From: Pseudomonadota bacterium | GTDB taxonomy: Bacteria; Pseudomonadota; Gammaproteobacteria; Competibacterales; Competibacteraceae | DNA length: 64,000 bases | Assembly: GCA_018240295.1 (NCBI GenBank) | Contig: JAFEGB010000331.1 | Span: 1-64,000 of the forward strand | Direction: 5' to 3' | Shown: one piece after another, positions 30,661-41,403 of the stretch | Numbering within the stretch: position 1 is the stretch's first letter | How the letters are laid out: every line of letters starts with the position of its first letter | Made by a program: the position numbers and the translations under genes | Notes under the pieces: generated by a model | What the model saw: the letters and a program-made list of their open reading frames with translations, nothing else | Database searches by the model: none | Told to the model about the DNA's origin: nothing

Positions 30661-30697
30661 CGCGGGGCGGCTGCCATGACCGGCAATCCGCCCCGCG
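30661..30697 (-). terminator. Hairpin between petC and sspA
   Basis: Perfect 10-bp GC stem (30661-30670 with 30688-30697) and a further 4-bp inner stem (30672-30675 with 30682-30685). It starts about 10 bases after the petC stop. No T-run follows, so it may terminate weakly or protect the pet mRNA 3' end. Confidence 0.4.
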
Positions 30698-30706
30698 CGC
30701 CGTGCG

Positions 30707-31447
30707 TCAGTGGATGTCCTTCCAGTATTCCTTCTTCAGAAGGTAGAAGACCGCCGTCATCAGGACCAGAAACGCGATGACCCACACGCCGAGCGACTGC
30801 CGGTACAGCTTGACCGGTTCGGCGACGTAGGCGAGGAAGTTGACCAGGTCACGCATCGCCGAGTCGAACTCCGGCGGACTCATGCTGCCCTTCTTGACGA
30901 TCTCGTAGCCGGTGATGACCGTCGACTCGTTGCCGTGGGCATCCTTGTGCGTTTCCATCCTGGCCTTCTGCCAGCCCTGCAGTTCGCTCAGCACGTGCGG
31001 CATGCCGACCAGCGGGAAGGCGGCGTTGTTGACGCCCCAGGGCCGCGCCTCGTCGATGTAGAACGTGCGCAGATAGGTGTACAGGTAGTCCACCCCGCGC
31101 GCGCGCGCGATCAGGGTCAGGTCGGGCGGCGCCGCACCGAACCACTTCTTCGCGTCCTTCTTGGGCATGGCGTTGCGCATGCCTTCGCCGACCTTGGCAC
31201 CGGTGAAGATCAGGTTGTCCCTGACCTGCTCGTCGCTCAGGCCGATGTCGCGCGCCAGCCGGTTGTAGCGCTGGTAGTCCGCCGAGTGGCAGCCCATGCA
31301 GTAATTGACGAACAGCTTCGCACCGCGCTGCAGCGAGGCCTTGTCGGTCGGATCGATGTTCGCCTTGTCGAGTGCGGCGCCTTCGCTGGAGGCCAGTGCG
31401 AAGCCGGGCAGCGCGGCGAGGACGATGGCCAGAATCCACTTTCTCAT
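30707..31447 (-). CDS. petC: Cytochrome c1 of the bc1 complex (PetC)
   Basis: Haem-c subunit of ubiquinol:cytochrome c reductase, facing the periplasm. 246 residues. Cleavable-looking signal (MRKWILAIVLAALPGFALA), haem site CMGCH, axial-Met region LVGMPHVL, and one C-terminal membrane anchor (VWVIAFLVLMTAVFYLL). ATGA overlap with petB. Confidence 0.97.
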   Translation of the reverse strand: MRKWILAIVLAALPGFALASSEGAALDKANIDPTDKASLQRGAKLFVNYCMGCHSADYQRYNRLARDIGLSDEQVRDNLIFTGAKVGEGMRNAMPKKDAKKWFGAAPPDLTLIARARGVDYLYTYLRTFYIDEARPWGVNNAAFPLVGMPHVLSELQGWQKARMETHKDAHGNESTVITGYEIVKKGSMSPPEFDSAMRDLVNFLAYVAEPVKLYRQSLGVWVIAFLVLMTAVFYLLKKEYWKDIH

Positions 31448-32694
31448 TTGAACGTCACCCTTTCCGGAACCGGCTTGGTCTTGTCGATCGACGTGTAGAT
31501 CGGCATCAGCAGGAAGAACGCGAAGTAGATCGCCGAGCAGATCTGCGCGACCAGCGTGCGGCCCGGCGTGGTCGGCAGCGCGCCGAGGTAGCCGAGGATC
31601 AGGAAGGCGACGACGAACAGCGCGACGGCGCCCTTGAACAGCGGGCCGCGGTAGCGGATCGACTTGACCGGGCTGCGGTCGAGCCAGGGCAGGAAGAACA
31701 TCAGCACGATCGAGGCGCCCATCGCGACCACGCCCGGGAAGGCCGAGCCGGCCATCGACGGCACGGCGCGCAGGATCGCGTAGAAGGGCGTGAAGTACCA
31801 CACCGGCGCGATGTGCGGCGGGGTCTTCAGCGGATCGGCCGGATCGAAGTTCGGGTGCTCCAGGAAGTAGCCGCCCATTTCCGGCAGGAAGAAGATCACG
31901 GCGCAGAAGAAGATCAGGAAGAAGCCGACGCCGACCAGATCCTTGACCGAGTAGTACGGGTGGAACGGGATGCCGTCGAGCGGGATGCCGTTCTCGTCCT
32001 TGAGCTTCTTGATCTCGACGCCATCGGGGTTGTTCGAGCCGACTTCGTGCAGCGCGATGATGTGCGCGGCGACCAGGCCGACCAGCACCAGCGGCACCGC
32101 GATCACGTGCAGCGAGAAGAAGCGGTTCAGCGTCGCGTCGGAGACGACGAAGTCACCGCGGATCCATTCGGAGAGATCCGGGCCGATGAAGGGCACGGCG
32201 CCGAACAGGTTGATGATGACCTGCGCACCCCAGTACGACATCTGGCCCCAGGGCAGCAGGTAGCCCATGAAGGCCTCGGCCATCAGCGCGAGGAAGATCA
32301 GCACGCCGAAGATCCAGATCAGTTCGCGCGGCTGCTTGTACGAGCCGTAGATCAGGCCGCGGAACATGTGCAGGTAGACGACGATGAAGAACGCCGATGC
32401 ACCGGTCGAGTGCATGTAGCGGATCAGCCAGCCCCAGTCGACGTCGCGCATGATGTATTCGACGGACGCGAAGGCTTCGGTCGCCGAGGGCTTGTAGCTC
32501 ATCGTCAGCCAGATGCCGGTCAGGATCTGGTTGACCAGCACCAGCAGCGCCAGCGAGCCGAAGAAGTACCAGAAGTTGAAGTTCTTCGGCGCGTAATACT
32601 CGGACAGGTGCTCGCGCCAGAGCTTGGTCGCCGGAAAGCGCGCATCGACCCAGCCGAGCAGGCCGGTCGTACCCGGATGTGGATGATTCGCCAT
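31444..32694 (-). CDS. petB: Cytochrome b of the bc1 complex (PetB)
   Basis: Membrane subunit carrying the two b haems and the quinol/quinone sites. 416 residues, full-length (not the split b6/subunit IV form), with about eight to nine membrane segments. Landmarks are HSTGASAFFIVVYLHMFRGL, GYLLPWGQMSYWGAQVI, RFFSLHVIAVPLVLVGLVAAHI, and the Qo-site PVWYFTPFYAILRA, where PVWY replaces the mitochondrial PEWY. ATG overlaps the petA stop by one base (TAATG). Confidence 0.98.
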   Translation of the reverse strand: MANHPHPGTTGLLGWVDARFPATKLWREHLSEYYAPKNFNFWYFFGSLALLVLVNQILTGIWLTMSYKPSATEAFASVEYIMRDVDWGWLIRYMHSTGASAFFIVVYLHMFRGLIYGSYKQPRELIWIFGVLIFLALMAEAFMGYLLPWGQMSYWGAQVIINLFGAVPFIGPDLSEWIRGDFVVSDATLNRFFSLHVIAVPLVLVGLVAAHIIALHEVGSNNPDGVEIKKLKDENGIPLDGIPFHPYYSVKDLVGVGFFLIFFCAVIFFLPEMGGYFLEHPNFDPADPLKTPPHIAPVWYFTPFYAILRAVPSMAGSAFPGVVAMGASIVLMFFLPWLDRSPVKSIRYRGPLFKGAVALFVVAFLILGYLGALPTTPGRTLVAQICSAIYFAFFLLMPIYTSIDKTKPVPERVTFK

Positions 32695-33290
32695 TACGCA
32701 GCCTCCGCGCCGACGCCGACCAGAATGCGGGTGTCGCTCAGGTACTTGTACGGGGGAACGACCATGTTCTTCGGCGCCGGCACGCCGCTGTAGACGCGCC
32801 CGGCGAGGTCGAAGCGGGAACCGTGGCACGGACAGAAGAAGCCGCCCTTCCATTCGGCACCGAGGTCGGCGGGTGCGAGGTCGGGCCGGAAGGTCGGCGA
32901 GCAGCCGAGGTGCGTGCAGATGCCGACCAGCACCAGATATTCGGGCTTGATCGAGCGGAACTCGTTCTTGGCGTAGGCCGGCTGCTGGTCCATCTCGGAC
33001 TTCGGATCGGACATCTTGCCGTCGAGCGCGGGCAGCGCATCGAGCATGGCCTTGCTGCGATGCACGACCCACACCGGCTTGCCGCGCCATTCGACCGTCA
33101 TGATCTGGCCTTCGGCGAGCTTGCTGATGTCGGCCTCGACCGGCGCGCCCGCCGCCTTGGCCCGTTCGCTCGGTGTCCAGGACTTCAGGAAGGGCACCGC
33201 CACGAACGCTGCGCCGACGCCACCGACGGCGGTGGCAGTGGCGGTCAGGAACCGCCGCCTGCCGAGGTTCACTCCGTCTGCCGTACTCAT
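32694..33290 (-). CDS. petA: Rieske iron-sulfur subunit of the bc1 complex (PetA)
   Basis: [2Fe-2S] protein that takes electrons from ubiquinol. 198 residues. Twin-arginine-type N-terminus GRRRFLTATATAVGGVGAAFVAV, which stays as membrane anchor. Cluster boxes are CTHLGC and CPCHGS. ATG with GAGAGAG ribosome binding site. The preceding 294-base spacer contains inverted repeats and a tandem repeat array (listed separately), probably the control region of petABC. Confidence 0.98.
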   Translation of the reverse strand: MSTADGVNLGRRRFLTATATAVGGVGAAFVAVPFLKSWTPSERAKAAGAPVEADISKLAEGQIMTVEWRGKPVWVVHRSKAMLDALPALDGKMSDPKSEMDQQPAYAKNEFRSIKPEYLVLVGICTHLGCSPTFRPDLAPADLGAEWKGGFFCPCHGSRFDLAGRVYSGVPAPKNMVVPPYKYLSDTRILVGVGAEAA

Positions 33291-33428
33291 ACGCTCTCTC
33301 CTAACAGACTGAAAAAAATTGATTTTGACCGGTTTATCGAGCGTCCCGACCGGTCTGCGGAGGCCACGGCGGCAGCCGCCCGCGAGCTGAACCGCCGGCC
33401 GCAACTAAACGCGGGATGTTCGTATAAC

Positions 33429-33482
33429 GTTTCGTAAGAATCAAGACGAAACCCTTATTTCACTTGAGGAAAATCAAGGGTT
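33429..33482. promoter_or_regulatory. AT-rich region with two overlapping inverted repeats upstream of petA
   Basis: One repeat pairs GTTTCGT (33429-33435) with ACGAAAC (33446-33452); the next pairs AACCCTT (33450-33456) with AAGGGTT (33476-33482). AATCAAG occurs twice (33439-33445 and 33472-33478). The block is about 140-190 bases before the petA start, where promoter and operator sites would be expected, but I cannot name a regulator. Confidence 0.45.
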
Positions 33483-33527
33483 GCGGGCGTGCACAGCGTG
33501 GCTGTTGCCGCCACTTCTGCAAGGCGG

Positions 33528-33582
33528 GATTCAGGAAAGATCCGGGAAAGATTCAGGAACGATCCGGGGAAGATTCCGCGAA
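33528..33582. repeat. Five tandem 11-bp repeats between nif3 and petABC
   Basis: Five head-to-tail units of 11 bases, pattern GATYCMGGRAA, the fifth being the most degenerate. Units 1 and 3 (GATTCAGGAA) alternate with units 2 and 4 (GATCCGGG). The array begins two bases after the nif3 stop and lies about 240 bases upstream of petA. The period is one DNA helical turn, so all units face the same side of the helix. Confidence 0.9.
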
Positions 33583-33584
33583 GG

Positions 33585-34349
33585 TCAGACCGGATTCGGG
33601 ATATCGACGAAGCGGAACGCGAGGCCGAAATGCGCCGCCAGATGCGCCCCGAGCGCCTGCACGCCACCGCGCTCGGTGGCATGGTGTCCGGCCGCATAGA
33701 AGTGGACGCCGGCCTCGCGCGCCGCATGCACGGCCGGCTCCGAGGCCTCGCCGGTGACGTAGGCATCGCAGCCGGCGGCGATCGCCAGGTCGATCGAGCC
33801 GGCGGCCGCGCCGGTGCACCAGGCGATGCGCCGCAGCGGCCCGTCGTCGCCGGCGGCGTCGATGTGCAGCGGCACGCGCCCGAGCGCATGCCCGATCTGC
33901 TGCGCGAACGCGCGCGCCGACAGCGGCGCGGCCGGCTCGCCGTGCAGGACCAGCCCCGGCGTGCGTCCGCCACCGTCGAGCGCCCCGCTGATGCGCAGGC
34001 CGAGCGTGCGGGCGAGCGCGACGTTGTTGCCGTATTCGGCGTGCGCATCGAGCGGCAGGTGGTAGGCGATCAGCGAGAGATCGTGGCGCAGCAGCGTCGC
34101 CAGGCGCCGGCGCTTCTGACCGGTGACACGCGCATCCTCGCCGCGCCAGAAGTAGCCGTGATGCACGAGGATCGCATCGGCACCGAGATCGAGCGCCGCT
34201 TCGAGCAGCGCCTGACAGGCGGTGACGCCGCCGACCAGCAGCCGCACGTCGGGCCGGCCCTCGACCTGCAGGCCGTTCGGGCAGTAGTCGCTGAAGCTCG
34301 CCGCGGCGAGCAGCGTGTCGCAGTAGCCGACCAGCTCGCGCAGGTGCAT
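33585..34349 (-). CDS. Nif3-like dinuclear metal-centre protein (YbgI family)
   Basis: Conserved toroidal metal-binding protein; proposed GTP cyclohydrolase I-like but with no settled role. 254 residues, one-domain form. Metal-ligand motifs are VHHGYFW (His-His), HLPLDAH and the C-terminal GHHATERGGVQALGAHL. Also GEASEPAVHAARE. It follows hisC by 11 bases on the same strand, so it is likely in the murA-his transcript. Confidence 0.93.
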   Translation of the reverse strand: MHLRELVGYCDTLLAAASFSDYCPNGLQVEGRPDVRLLVGGVTACQALLEAALDLGADAILVHHGYFWRGEDARVTGQKRRRLATLLRHDLSLIAYHLPLDAHAEYGNNVALARTLGLRISGALDGGGRTPGLVLHGEPAAPLSARAFAQQIGHALGRVPLHIDAAGDDGPLRRIAWCTGAAAGSIDLAIAAGCDAYVTGEASEPAVHAAREAGVHFYAAGHHATERGGVQALGAHLAAHFGLAFRFVDIPNPV

Positions 34350-34360
34350 GGCGTGCCGCC

Positions 34361-35419
34361 TCAGCCGTGCAGCTTTGCGAGCGCCGCGAGCAGCGCGGCG
34401 TTCTGCGCGGGGCTGCCGACCGTGATGCGCAGGAACTGCTCGATGCGCGGCAGCCGGAAGTGGCGGACGATGACGCCGTGCGCGCGCAGGCCGGCGGCGA
34501 GGCCGGCGGCATCGTGCGCCGGGTGGCGTGCGAACACGAAGTTTGCAGCCGAGGGCAGCACCTCGAAGCCGTGGTCCGTCAGCGCCTGCGCGAGCTGTTC
34601 GCGACTGTCGATGACCGCACGCCGGTGCACGTCGAAGTATTCGTCGTCCTCGAGCGCGGCCACGGCGCCGGCGAGCGCCAGCCGGTCGAGCGGGTAGGAG
34701 TTGAAGCTGTTCTTGATGCGCTCCAGCGCCTCGATCAGCGCGGGATCGCCATACGCCCAGCCGACGCGCAGGCCGGCGAGCGCGCGCGACTTCGACAGCG
34801 TCTGCACGACCAGCAGGTTCGGGTACTGCGCGACCAGCGCAGCGGCGCTGTCGGCGCCGAAATCGACGTAGGCCTCATCGACCAGCACGACCGAATCGCG
34901 GTTGAAGCCGAGCAGGCGCTCGATGTCGGCAAGCGCCAGCGCCCGGCCGGTCGGCGCGTTCGGGTTCGCGAACACGATGCCGCCGTTCGGCCGGCGGTAG
35001 TCCTCGACGCGCAGCGAGAAGTCGCCGGCGAGCGGGATGGTCTCGAAGCCGATGTCGTACAGCCCGCACCAGACCGGGTAGAAGCTGTAGGTCACGTCCG
35101 GGAACAGCAGAGGTCGTGCGTGACGCAGCAGGCCGTGGAAGGCATGCGCGAGCACCTCGTCGGAACCGTTGCCGACGAACACGTGCGCGGCCGTGAGTCC
35201 GTGGCGTGCGGCCAGCGCCTGCTTCAGCCGGCCCGCGTTCGGGTCCGGATACAGGCGCAGGCCCTCGTCGAGGGCGGCGCGGATCGCTGCCAGCACGCGC
35301 GGCGAGGGTCCGTCCGGGTGCTCGTTGGTGTTGAGCTTGACCAGGTTCGGTATCTGCGGCTGCTCGCCGGGCACGTACGGCGTCAGCCGGCCGACGACCT
35401 CGCTCCAGTAGCGGCTCAC
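34361..35419 (-). CDS. hisC: Histidinol-phosphate aminotransferase HisC
   Basis: PLP enzyme of histidine synthesis. 352 residues, fold-type I. Marks are [43 protein letters not shown], and the PLP lysine in [18 protein letters not shown]. Starts with GTG overlapping the hisD stop (GTGA). Confidence 0.97.
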   Translation of the reverse strand: MSRYWSEVVGRLTPYVPGEQPQIPNLVKLNTNEHPDGPSPRVLAAIRAALDEGLRLYPDPNAGRLKQALAARHGLTAAHVFVGNGSDEVLAHAFHGLLRHARPLLFPDVTYSFYPVWCGLYDIGFETIPLAGDFSLRVEDYRRPNGGIVFANPNAPTGRALALADIERLLGFNRDSVVLVDEAYVDFGADSAAALVAQYPNLLVVQTLSKSRALAGLRVGWAYGDPALIEALERIKNSFNSYPLDRLALAGAVAALEDDEYFDVHRRAVIDSREQLAQALTDHGFEVLPSAANFVFARHPAHDAAGLAAGLRAHGVIVRHFRLPRIEQFLRITVGSPAQNAALLAALAKLHG

Positions 35420-36738
35420 GACGCGGCCTCCGGCGGCACGAAGCCGGGGATGCGGTACTCGGCCGAGCGCGCGTGCGCGCTCAGCCCCTCGCCGCGCGCC
35501 AGCACCGAGGCCGTGCGCCCGAGCGTGGCGGCCCCGTCCGGCGAGCAGAAGATCAGGCTCGAACGCTTCTGGAAGTCATAGACACCGAGCGGCGACGAGA
35601 AGCGCGCGGTGCGCGAGGTCGGCAGCACGTGGTTCGGCCCGGCGCAGTAGTCGCCGAGCGCCTCGGCCGTATGCCGGCCGAGGAAGATCGCGCCGGCGTG
35701 GCGGATGCTCGGCAGCAATGCCTGCGGATCGGCGACCGACAGCTCCAGGTGCTCGGGCGCGATGTAGTTGGCGACTTCGGCCGCCTCGGCAAGGTCGGCG
35801 ACCCGGATCAGCGCCGCGCGGCTGGCCAGCGACACGCGCACGATGTCGGCGCGCGCCAGCGTCGGCAGCAGGCGCTCGATGGCGGCGGCGACGCGATCGA
35901 GGAAGGCCGCATCCGGCGAGATCAGGATCGGCTGCGCGTCCTCGTCGTGCTCGGCCTGCGAGAACAGATCCATCGCGATCCAGTCGGCATCGGTGTCGCC
36001 GTCGCAGATCACGAGGATCTCGGACGGTCCGGCGATCATGTCGATGCCGACCTGCCCGTACACGGCGCGCTTGGCGGTCGCGACCCAGATGTTGCCGGGG
36101 CCGACGATCTTGTCGACGCGCGGCACGCTTGCCGTGCCGTAGGCGAGCGCGGCGACTGCCTGCGCACCGCCGATCGCGAACACGCGATCGACGCCGGCGA
36201 GGCGCGCCGCGGCGAGCACCAGATCATTCTGCTCGCCGTCCGGCGTCGGCACGACCATCACCAGCTGCCTGACGCCGGCGACCTTGGCCGGGATCGCGTT
36301 CATCAGCACCGAGGACGGATAGGCGGCCTTGCCGCCCGGCACGTACAGGCCGACCGCATCGAGCGCCGTGACCTGCTGGCCGAGCAGCGTGCCGTCGGCC
36401 TCGGTGTAGCTCCAGGAATCGAGCTTCTGGCGCTCGGCGTAGGCACGCACGCGCGCCGCCGCGGTTTCGAGCGCCGTGCGCTGCGCCGGCGGCAGGGCGG
36501 CCAGGGCGGCATCGAGGCGCTCGGCCGGGATTTCCAGCTCGGCGGCAGCGGCGAAGGCCGTGCGGTCGTAGCGGTTGGTCAGTTCGAGCAGGGCCGCGTC
36601 GCCGCGCGCACGCAGGTCGGCGATGATCTGCGCGACCGTGCCGGCGACGTGGGCATCGGAGACGCCCTCCCAGGCCGTCAGCCGGTCGAGACGCGGCCAG
36701 AAGTCCGGATCGCTGTAGTTCAGGCGGGCGATGTCCAC
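35416..36738 (-). CDS. hisD: Histidinol dehydrogenase HisD
   Basis: Zinc, NAD-dependent enzyme for the last two steps of histidine synthesis. About 440 residues. Marks are [69 protein letters not shown] and [21 protein letters not shown] start it at GTG 36738 ([10 protein letters not shown]) because AGGAG lies 9 bases upstream; a GTG six codons earlier has no ribosome binding site. Confidence 0.97.
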   Translation of the reverse strand: MDIARLNYSDPDFWPRLDRLTAWEGVSDAHVAGTVAQIIADLRARGDAALLELTNRYDRTAFAAAAELEIPAERLDAALAALPPAQRTALETAAARVRAYAERQKLDSWSYTEADGTLLGQQVTALDAVGLYVPGGKAAYPSSVLMNAIPAKVAGVRQLVMVVPTPDGEQNDLVLAAARLAGVDRVFAIGGAQAVAALAYGTASVPRVDKIVGPGNIWVATAKRAVYGQVGIDMIAGPSEILVICDGDTDADWIAMDLFSQAEHDEDAQPILISPDAAFLDRVAAAIERLLPTLARADIVRVSLASRAALIRVADLAEAAEVANYIAPEHLELSVADPQALLPSIRHAGAIFLGRHTAEALGDYCAGPNHVLPTSRTARFSSPLGVYDFQKRSSLIFCSPDGAATLGRTASVLARGEGLSAHARSAEYRIPGFVPPEAAS

Positions 36739-36812
36739 GGCGGGGGGCTCCTGCACGGCAAGCGCGTGCGCAAGGACGGAGGGGACGGATAGGGCCGGCA
36801 GCCCGGCCGGCC

Positions 36813-37454
36813 TCAGGCGACGGCGCGACCGGTCGCAGCGGCCATGTGTTCGAGGATCGTGCGCACGCGCGCGTGCTTCATCTTCATCGCCGCGCGGTTG
36901 ACGACCAGCCGCGAGCTGATGTCGGCGATCAGCTCCAGCGGCTCCAGACCGTTGGCGCGCAGCGTCTTGCCGGTATCGACGATGTCGACGATGCGATCGG
37001 CAAGGCCGACCAGCGGCGCGAGTTCCATCGAGCCGTACAGCTTGATGATCTCGACCTGCCGGCCCTGCTGCGCATAGAAGCGGCGCGCGACGTTGGCAAA
37101 CTTGGTCGCGACGCGCATGCGTCCGCGCGGCTCCGGCACGCCCGGCCGGCCGGCGGTCATCAGCCGGCAGCGGGCGATGCCGAGATCGAGCGGCTCGTAG
37201 AGCCCCTCGCCGCCGTGCTCCATCAGCACGTCCTTGCCGGCGACGCCGAGGTCGGCCGCGCCGTACTGCACGTAGGTCGGCACGTCGGTGGCGCGGATGA
37301 TGACGAGCTTCACGTCCGGGCGGTCGGTGTCGAGGATCAGCTTGCGGCTGGTCTCCGGGTCTTCGAGCGGCCGGATGCCGGCCGCGGCGAGCAGCGGCAG
37401 CGTCTCCTGGAAGATGCGTCCCTTCGAGAGCGCGATGGTCAGCGTGTCGGACAT
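36813..37454 (-). CDS. hisG: ATP phosphoribosyltransferase HisG, short form
   Basis: First enzyme of histidine synthesis. 213 residues, the short form that lacks the C-terminal regulatory domain and, from family knowledge, needs HisZ as partner; hisZ is not in this window. Marks are [42 protein letters not shown], and the PRPP-binding region [16 protein letters not shown]. Confidence 0.97.
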   Translation of the reverse strand: MSDTLTIALSKGRIFQETLPLLAAAGIRPLEDPETSRKLILDTDRPDVKLVIIRATDVPTYVQYGAADLGVAGKDVLMEHGGEGLYEPLDLGIARCRLMTAGRPGVPEPRGRMRVATKFANVARRFYAQQGRQVEIIKLYGSMELAPLVGLADRIVDIVDTGKTLRANGLEPLELIADISSRLVVNRAAMKMKHARVRTILEHMAAATGRAVA

Positions 37455-37480
37455 GGCGGGAGGCTCTGACTCCGGGGGGC

Positions 37481-39002
<1,522 letters not shown>

Positions 39003-39096
39003 GGGCGGATACCTGTGGAATCGAAAGGGGGAAAGGCGGCCGGCGCCCCGGGAGGCGTACCGCAAGAGGCGGGATGATATCGGAAAACCGCCGGAC

Positions 39097-39417
39097 TCAG
39101 GCGTCCGGAAACAGCGTGTCGAGGTCGGAGACGGCGAGGATCGCGCGCATCTGGGCCGGCAGTCCGCTCAGGCGCAGTTCGCCGCCGCCGGCACGCGCGG
39201 CACGCAGCCACTCGACCAGCAGCGCGACGCCGGCACTGTCGGCACGGCGCACGCCGTCGAGACTCAGCGTCACCGTCTCGCCGCCGGCGAGTTCCCCGGC
39301 CGCGGCGTCCCACAGCGCAGCGACCGCGTCGATGACCAGATCGCCGCCGAGCGCCAGCCGGCCGGGCCCGAGGCGGGTCAGCGTCGCCGGCTGCACAGCC
39401 GCTGCGCCAGTGCTCAC
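39097..39417 (-). CDS. mlaB: STAS-domain protein MlaB
   Basis: Cytoplasmic STAS subunit of the MlaFEDB ABC transporter that keeps outer-membrane lipid asymmetry. 106 residues. The STAS core LSLDGVRRADSAGVALLVEWLRAARA contains the conserved Asp-Ser-Ala loop. Starts with GTG one base after the mlaC stop, with AGGTGA as ribosome binding site. Confidence 0.92.
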   Translation of the reverse strand: MSTGAAAVQPATLTRLGPGRLALGGDLVIDAVAALWDAAAGELAGGETVTLSLDGVRRADSAGVALLVEWLRAARAGGGELRLSGLPAQMRAILAVSDLDTLFPDA

Positions 39418-39418
39418 G

Positions 39419-40054
39419 TCACCTGCCGCCGCTGGCGTTGAGCTTCGCAAGCGAGGCAATCAGCCCGTCCATGCCCTGGTCGCGGACCTGATTGGCGAAG
39501 GTCGTGCGGTAGTTGGCGACCAGACTGACCCCGTCGACGGTCACGTCGTAAACCAGCCACTGGCCGTTCTTCTGATGGACGCTGTAGTTGATCGGCACGG
39601 CCGGGCCGGCGCGGCGCACGAACTCCGAGCGCACCAGCACGTCGCCGTCGGCGTTCGGCGCGGCGCCGGGCAGGAAGCGCACGGTCTCGTCCGAGTATTC
39701 GAGCAGCGCATTCGAATAGATGCGCACCAGCAGGTTCTGGAACTCGGCCGTGAAACGCTGGCGCTGCTCGGGACTCGCGCCACGCCAGTTGCGGCCGAGC
39801 ACCCACTGCGAGATCGCCTCGAAGTCGAAGCGCGGCACGGCGATGCGCTCGACCAGGCCGTAGATCTTCGACGGATCGGCGCGCAGCGCCTCGCGCTGCT
39901 GCTTCAGTGCCACCAGCATGCGGCTGGCGGTGTCCTCGACCGCCTGTGCCGCCGGGGTGTCGGCCGCCGTGACCGGCCCGGCGGCGGCGAAGAGGCCGAT
40001 GCCGAGCAGCAGCGCGCACAGCGGTTGCAGGAGTCGGTGCAGGATGGAATGCAT
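39419..40054 (-). CDS. mlaC: Periplasmic phospholipid-binding protein MlaC
   Basis: Shuttles phospholipid between the outer-membrane MlaA complex and the inner-membrane MlaFEDB. 211 residues. Clear Sec signal (MHSILHRLLQPLCALLLGIGLFAAAGPVTAA), then the Ttg2/MlaC domain with FDFEAISQWVLGRNW, FQNLLVRIYSNAL, WLVYDVTVDGVSLVANYRTTF. ATG at the signal peptide chosen. 59 bases after mlaD. Confidence 0.95.
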   Translation of the reverse strand: MHSILHRLLQPLCALLLGIGLFAAAGPVTAADTPAAQAVEDTASRMLVALKQQREALRADPSKIYGLVERIAVPRFDFEAISQWVLGRNWRGASPEQRQRFTAEFQNLLVRIYSNALLEYSDETVRFLPGAAPNADGDVLVRSEFVRRAGPAVPINYSVHQKNGQWLVYDVTVDGVSLVANYRTTFANQVRDQGMDGLIASLAKLNASGGR

Positions 40055-40113
40055 GGCGGGGGGCCTTTCGTCGGATTTCGGGTGCAGGGTCAGACAGCGA
40101 CCGGCCGGTGCGT

Positions 40114-40623
40114 TCAGGGCTGCCCGGCCGGCCCCGGCGCCGGAGCCGGCGTCTCCGGACGGCCTTCGGAGGCCTTGCTGAACAGGAACTGGCTGATCAG
40201 GTTTTCGAGCACGAGGGCCGACTGCGTCAGCTTGATGGTCGAGCCGTCCTTCAGCACTGCGTCGGCGCCGCCGGCCTCGAGGCCGACGAACTGCTCGCCG
40301 AGCAGGCCGCTGGTCAGGATCTTGGCACTGGTGTCGGCGGGCAGGTTGGCGTGGCGGGAGGATATCGACAGCTCGACGACGGCCTGGAAGGTCTGCGGGT
40401 CGATGTCGATGGCCGTCACGCGCCCGATGCGCACCCCGGCCATCGACACCGGCGAGCGCACCTTCAGGCCGCCGACGTTCTCGAAGCGCGCGTGGACGCG
40501 ATACGCGGCATCCGCACCGAGACTGGTCAGGCCACTGACCTGCATCGCCAGGAACACCAGGGCCGCCAGGCCGAGCATGACGAAGGCGCCGACCAGCACC
40601 TCGACGGTTCGCGACGGATTCAT
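40114..40623 (-). CDS. mlaD: MCE-domain protein MlaD
   Basis: Inner-membrane MCE protein; a hexameric ring carries lipid between transporter and MlaC. 169 residues. One N-terminal membrane segment (about 9-27) and a single MCE domain: FENVGGLKVRSPVSMAGVRIGRVTAI, ILTSGLLGEQFVGLEAGG. Ends in a short Pro/Ala-rich tail. Directly adjacent to mlaE (TAG then ATG). Confidence 0.96.
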   Translation of the reverse strand: MNPSRTVEVLVGAFVMLGLAALVFLAMQVSGLTSLGADAAYRVHARFENVGGLKVRSPVSMAGVRIGRVTAIDIDPQTFQAVVELSISSRHANLPADTSAKILTSGLLGEQFVGLEAGGADAVLKDGSTIKLTQSALVLENLISQFLFSKASEGRPETPAPAPGPAGQP

Positions 40624-41403
40624 CTAGCGCACTCCTCCGAACAGCAGCGCGGTCAGCACGAAATCGAGCCCGAGCACGGCCAGCGAGGTGTTGACGACCG
40701 AGCGAGTCGTTGCCCGGCCGATGCCTTCCGAGGTCGGCTGGGCGTCGTGACCCTCGAACACCGCGATCCAGTTGGCGACCACGCCGAACACGAAGCTCTT
40801 GAGCACCACGCCGTTGACCACGTCGCGCAGCGGCTGGACCTTGGCCTGCATCTGCGCCCACCAGGCACCGTCATCAACACCGAGCAGGCCGACGCCGACC
40901 AGATAGCCGCCGAGGATGCCGACCGCCGTGAAGATCGCCGCCAGCAGCGGCACGGCCAGGATGCCGGCGAGAAAGCGCGGCGCCAGCACGCGGCGCACCG
41001 GATCGACGGCCATCATCTCCATGCCCGAGAGCTGCTCGGTGGCCTTCATCAGCGCGATCTCGGCGGTCAGCGCCGAACCGGCGCGCCCGGCGTAGAGCAG
41101 CGCGGCGACCACCGGCCCGAGTTCGCGCACCAGCGACAGCGCAACCACCGTGCCGAGCGAGCCGGCCGCGCCGAAATCCGCCAGCGTCGTATAGCCCTGC
41201 AGCGCCAGCACCATGCCGACGAACAGGCCGGCGACGACGATGATCGGCAGACTCAGCACGCCGACCGAATACAACTGGCGCACCAGCAGCCGCGGCCGCG
41301 GCAGCACCGAAGGCAGGCCGGCGAGGATCGCGAGCAGCATCAGGCTGGCACGCCCGGTGCGCGCGAACACCGTCAGCGCCCAGCGCCCGAGCGCGGCGAT
41401 CAA
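40624..41403 (-). CDS. mlaE: ABC transporter permease MlaE
   Basis: Membrane subunit of the Mla lipid transporter. 259 residues with about five membrane segments. MlaE/YrbE marks are [69 protein letters not shown] overlap with mlaF. Confidence 0.97.
   Translation of the reverse strand: MIAALGRWALTVFARTGRASLMLLAILAGLPSVLPRPRLLVRQLYSVGVLSLPIIVVAGLFVGMVLALQGYTTLADFGAAGSLGTVVALSLVRELGPVVAALLYAGRAGSALTAEIALMKATEQLSGMEMMAVDPVRRVLAPRFLAGILAVPLLAAIFTAVGILGGYLVGVGLLGVDDGAWWAQMQAKVQPLRDVVNGVVLKSFVFGVVANWIAVFEGHDAQPTSEGIGRATTRSVVNTSLAVLGLDFVLTALLFGGVR

Noticed and set aside
33528-33582. CRISPR-like array
   Set aside because: Units are 11 bases long with no spacers and no cas genes nearby. It is a tandem repeat.
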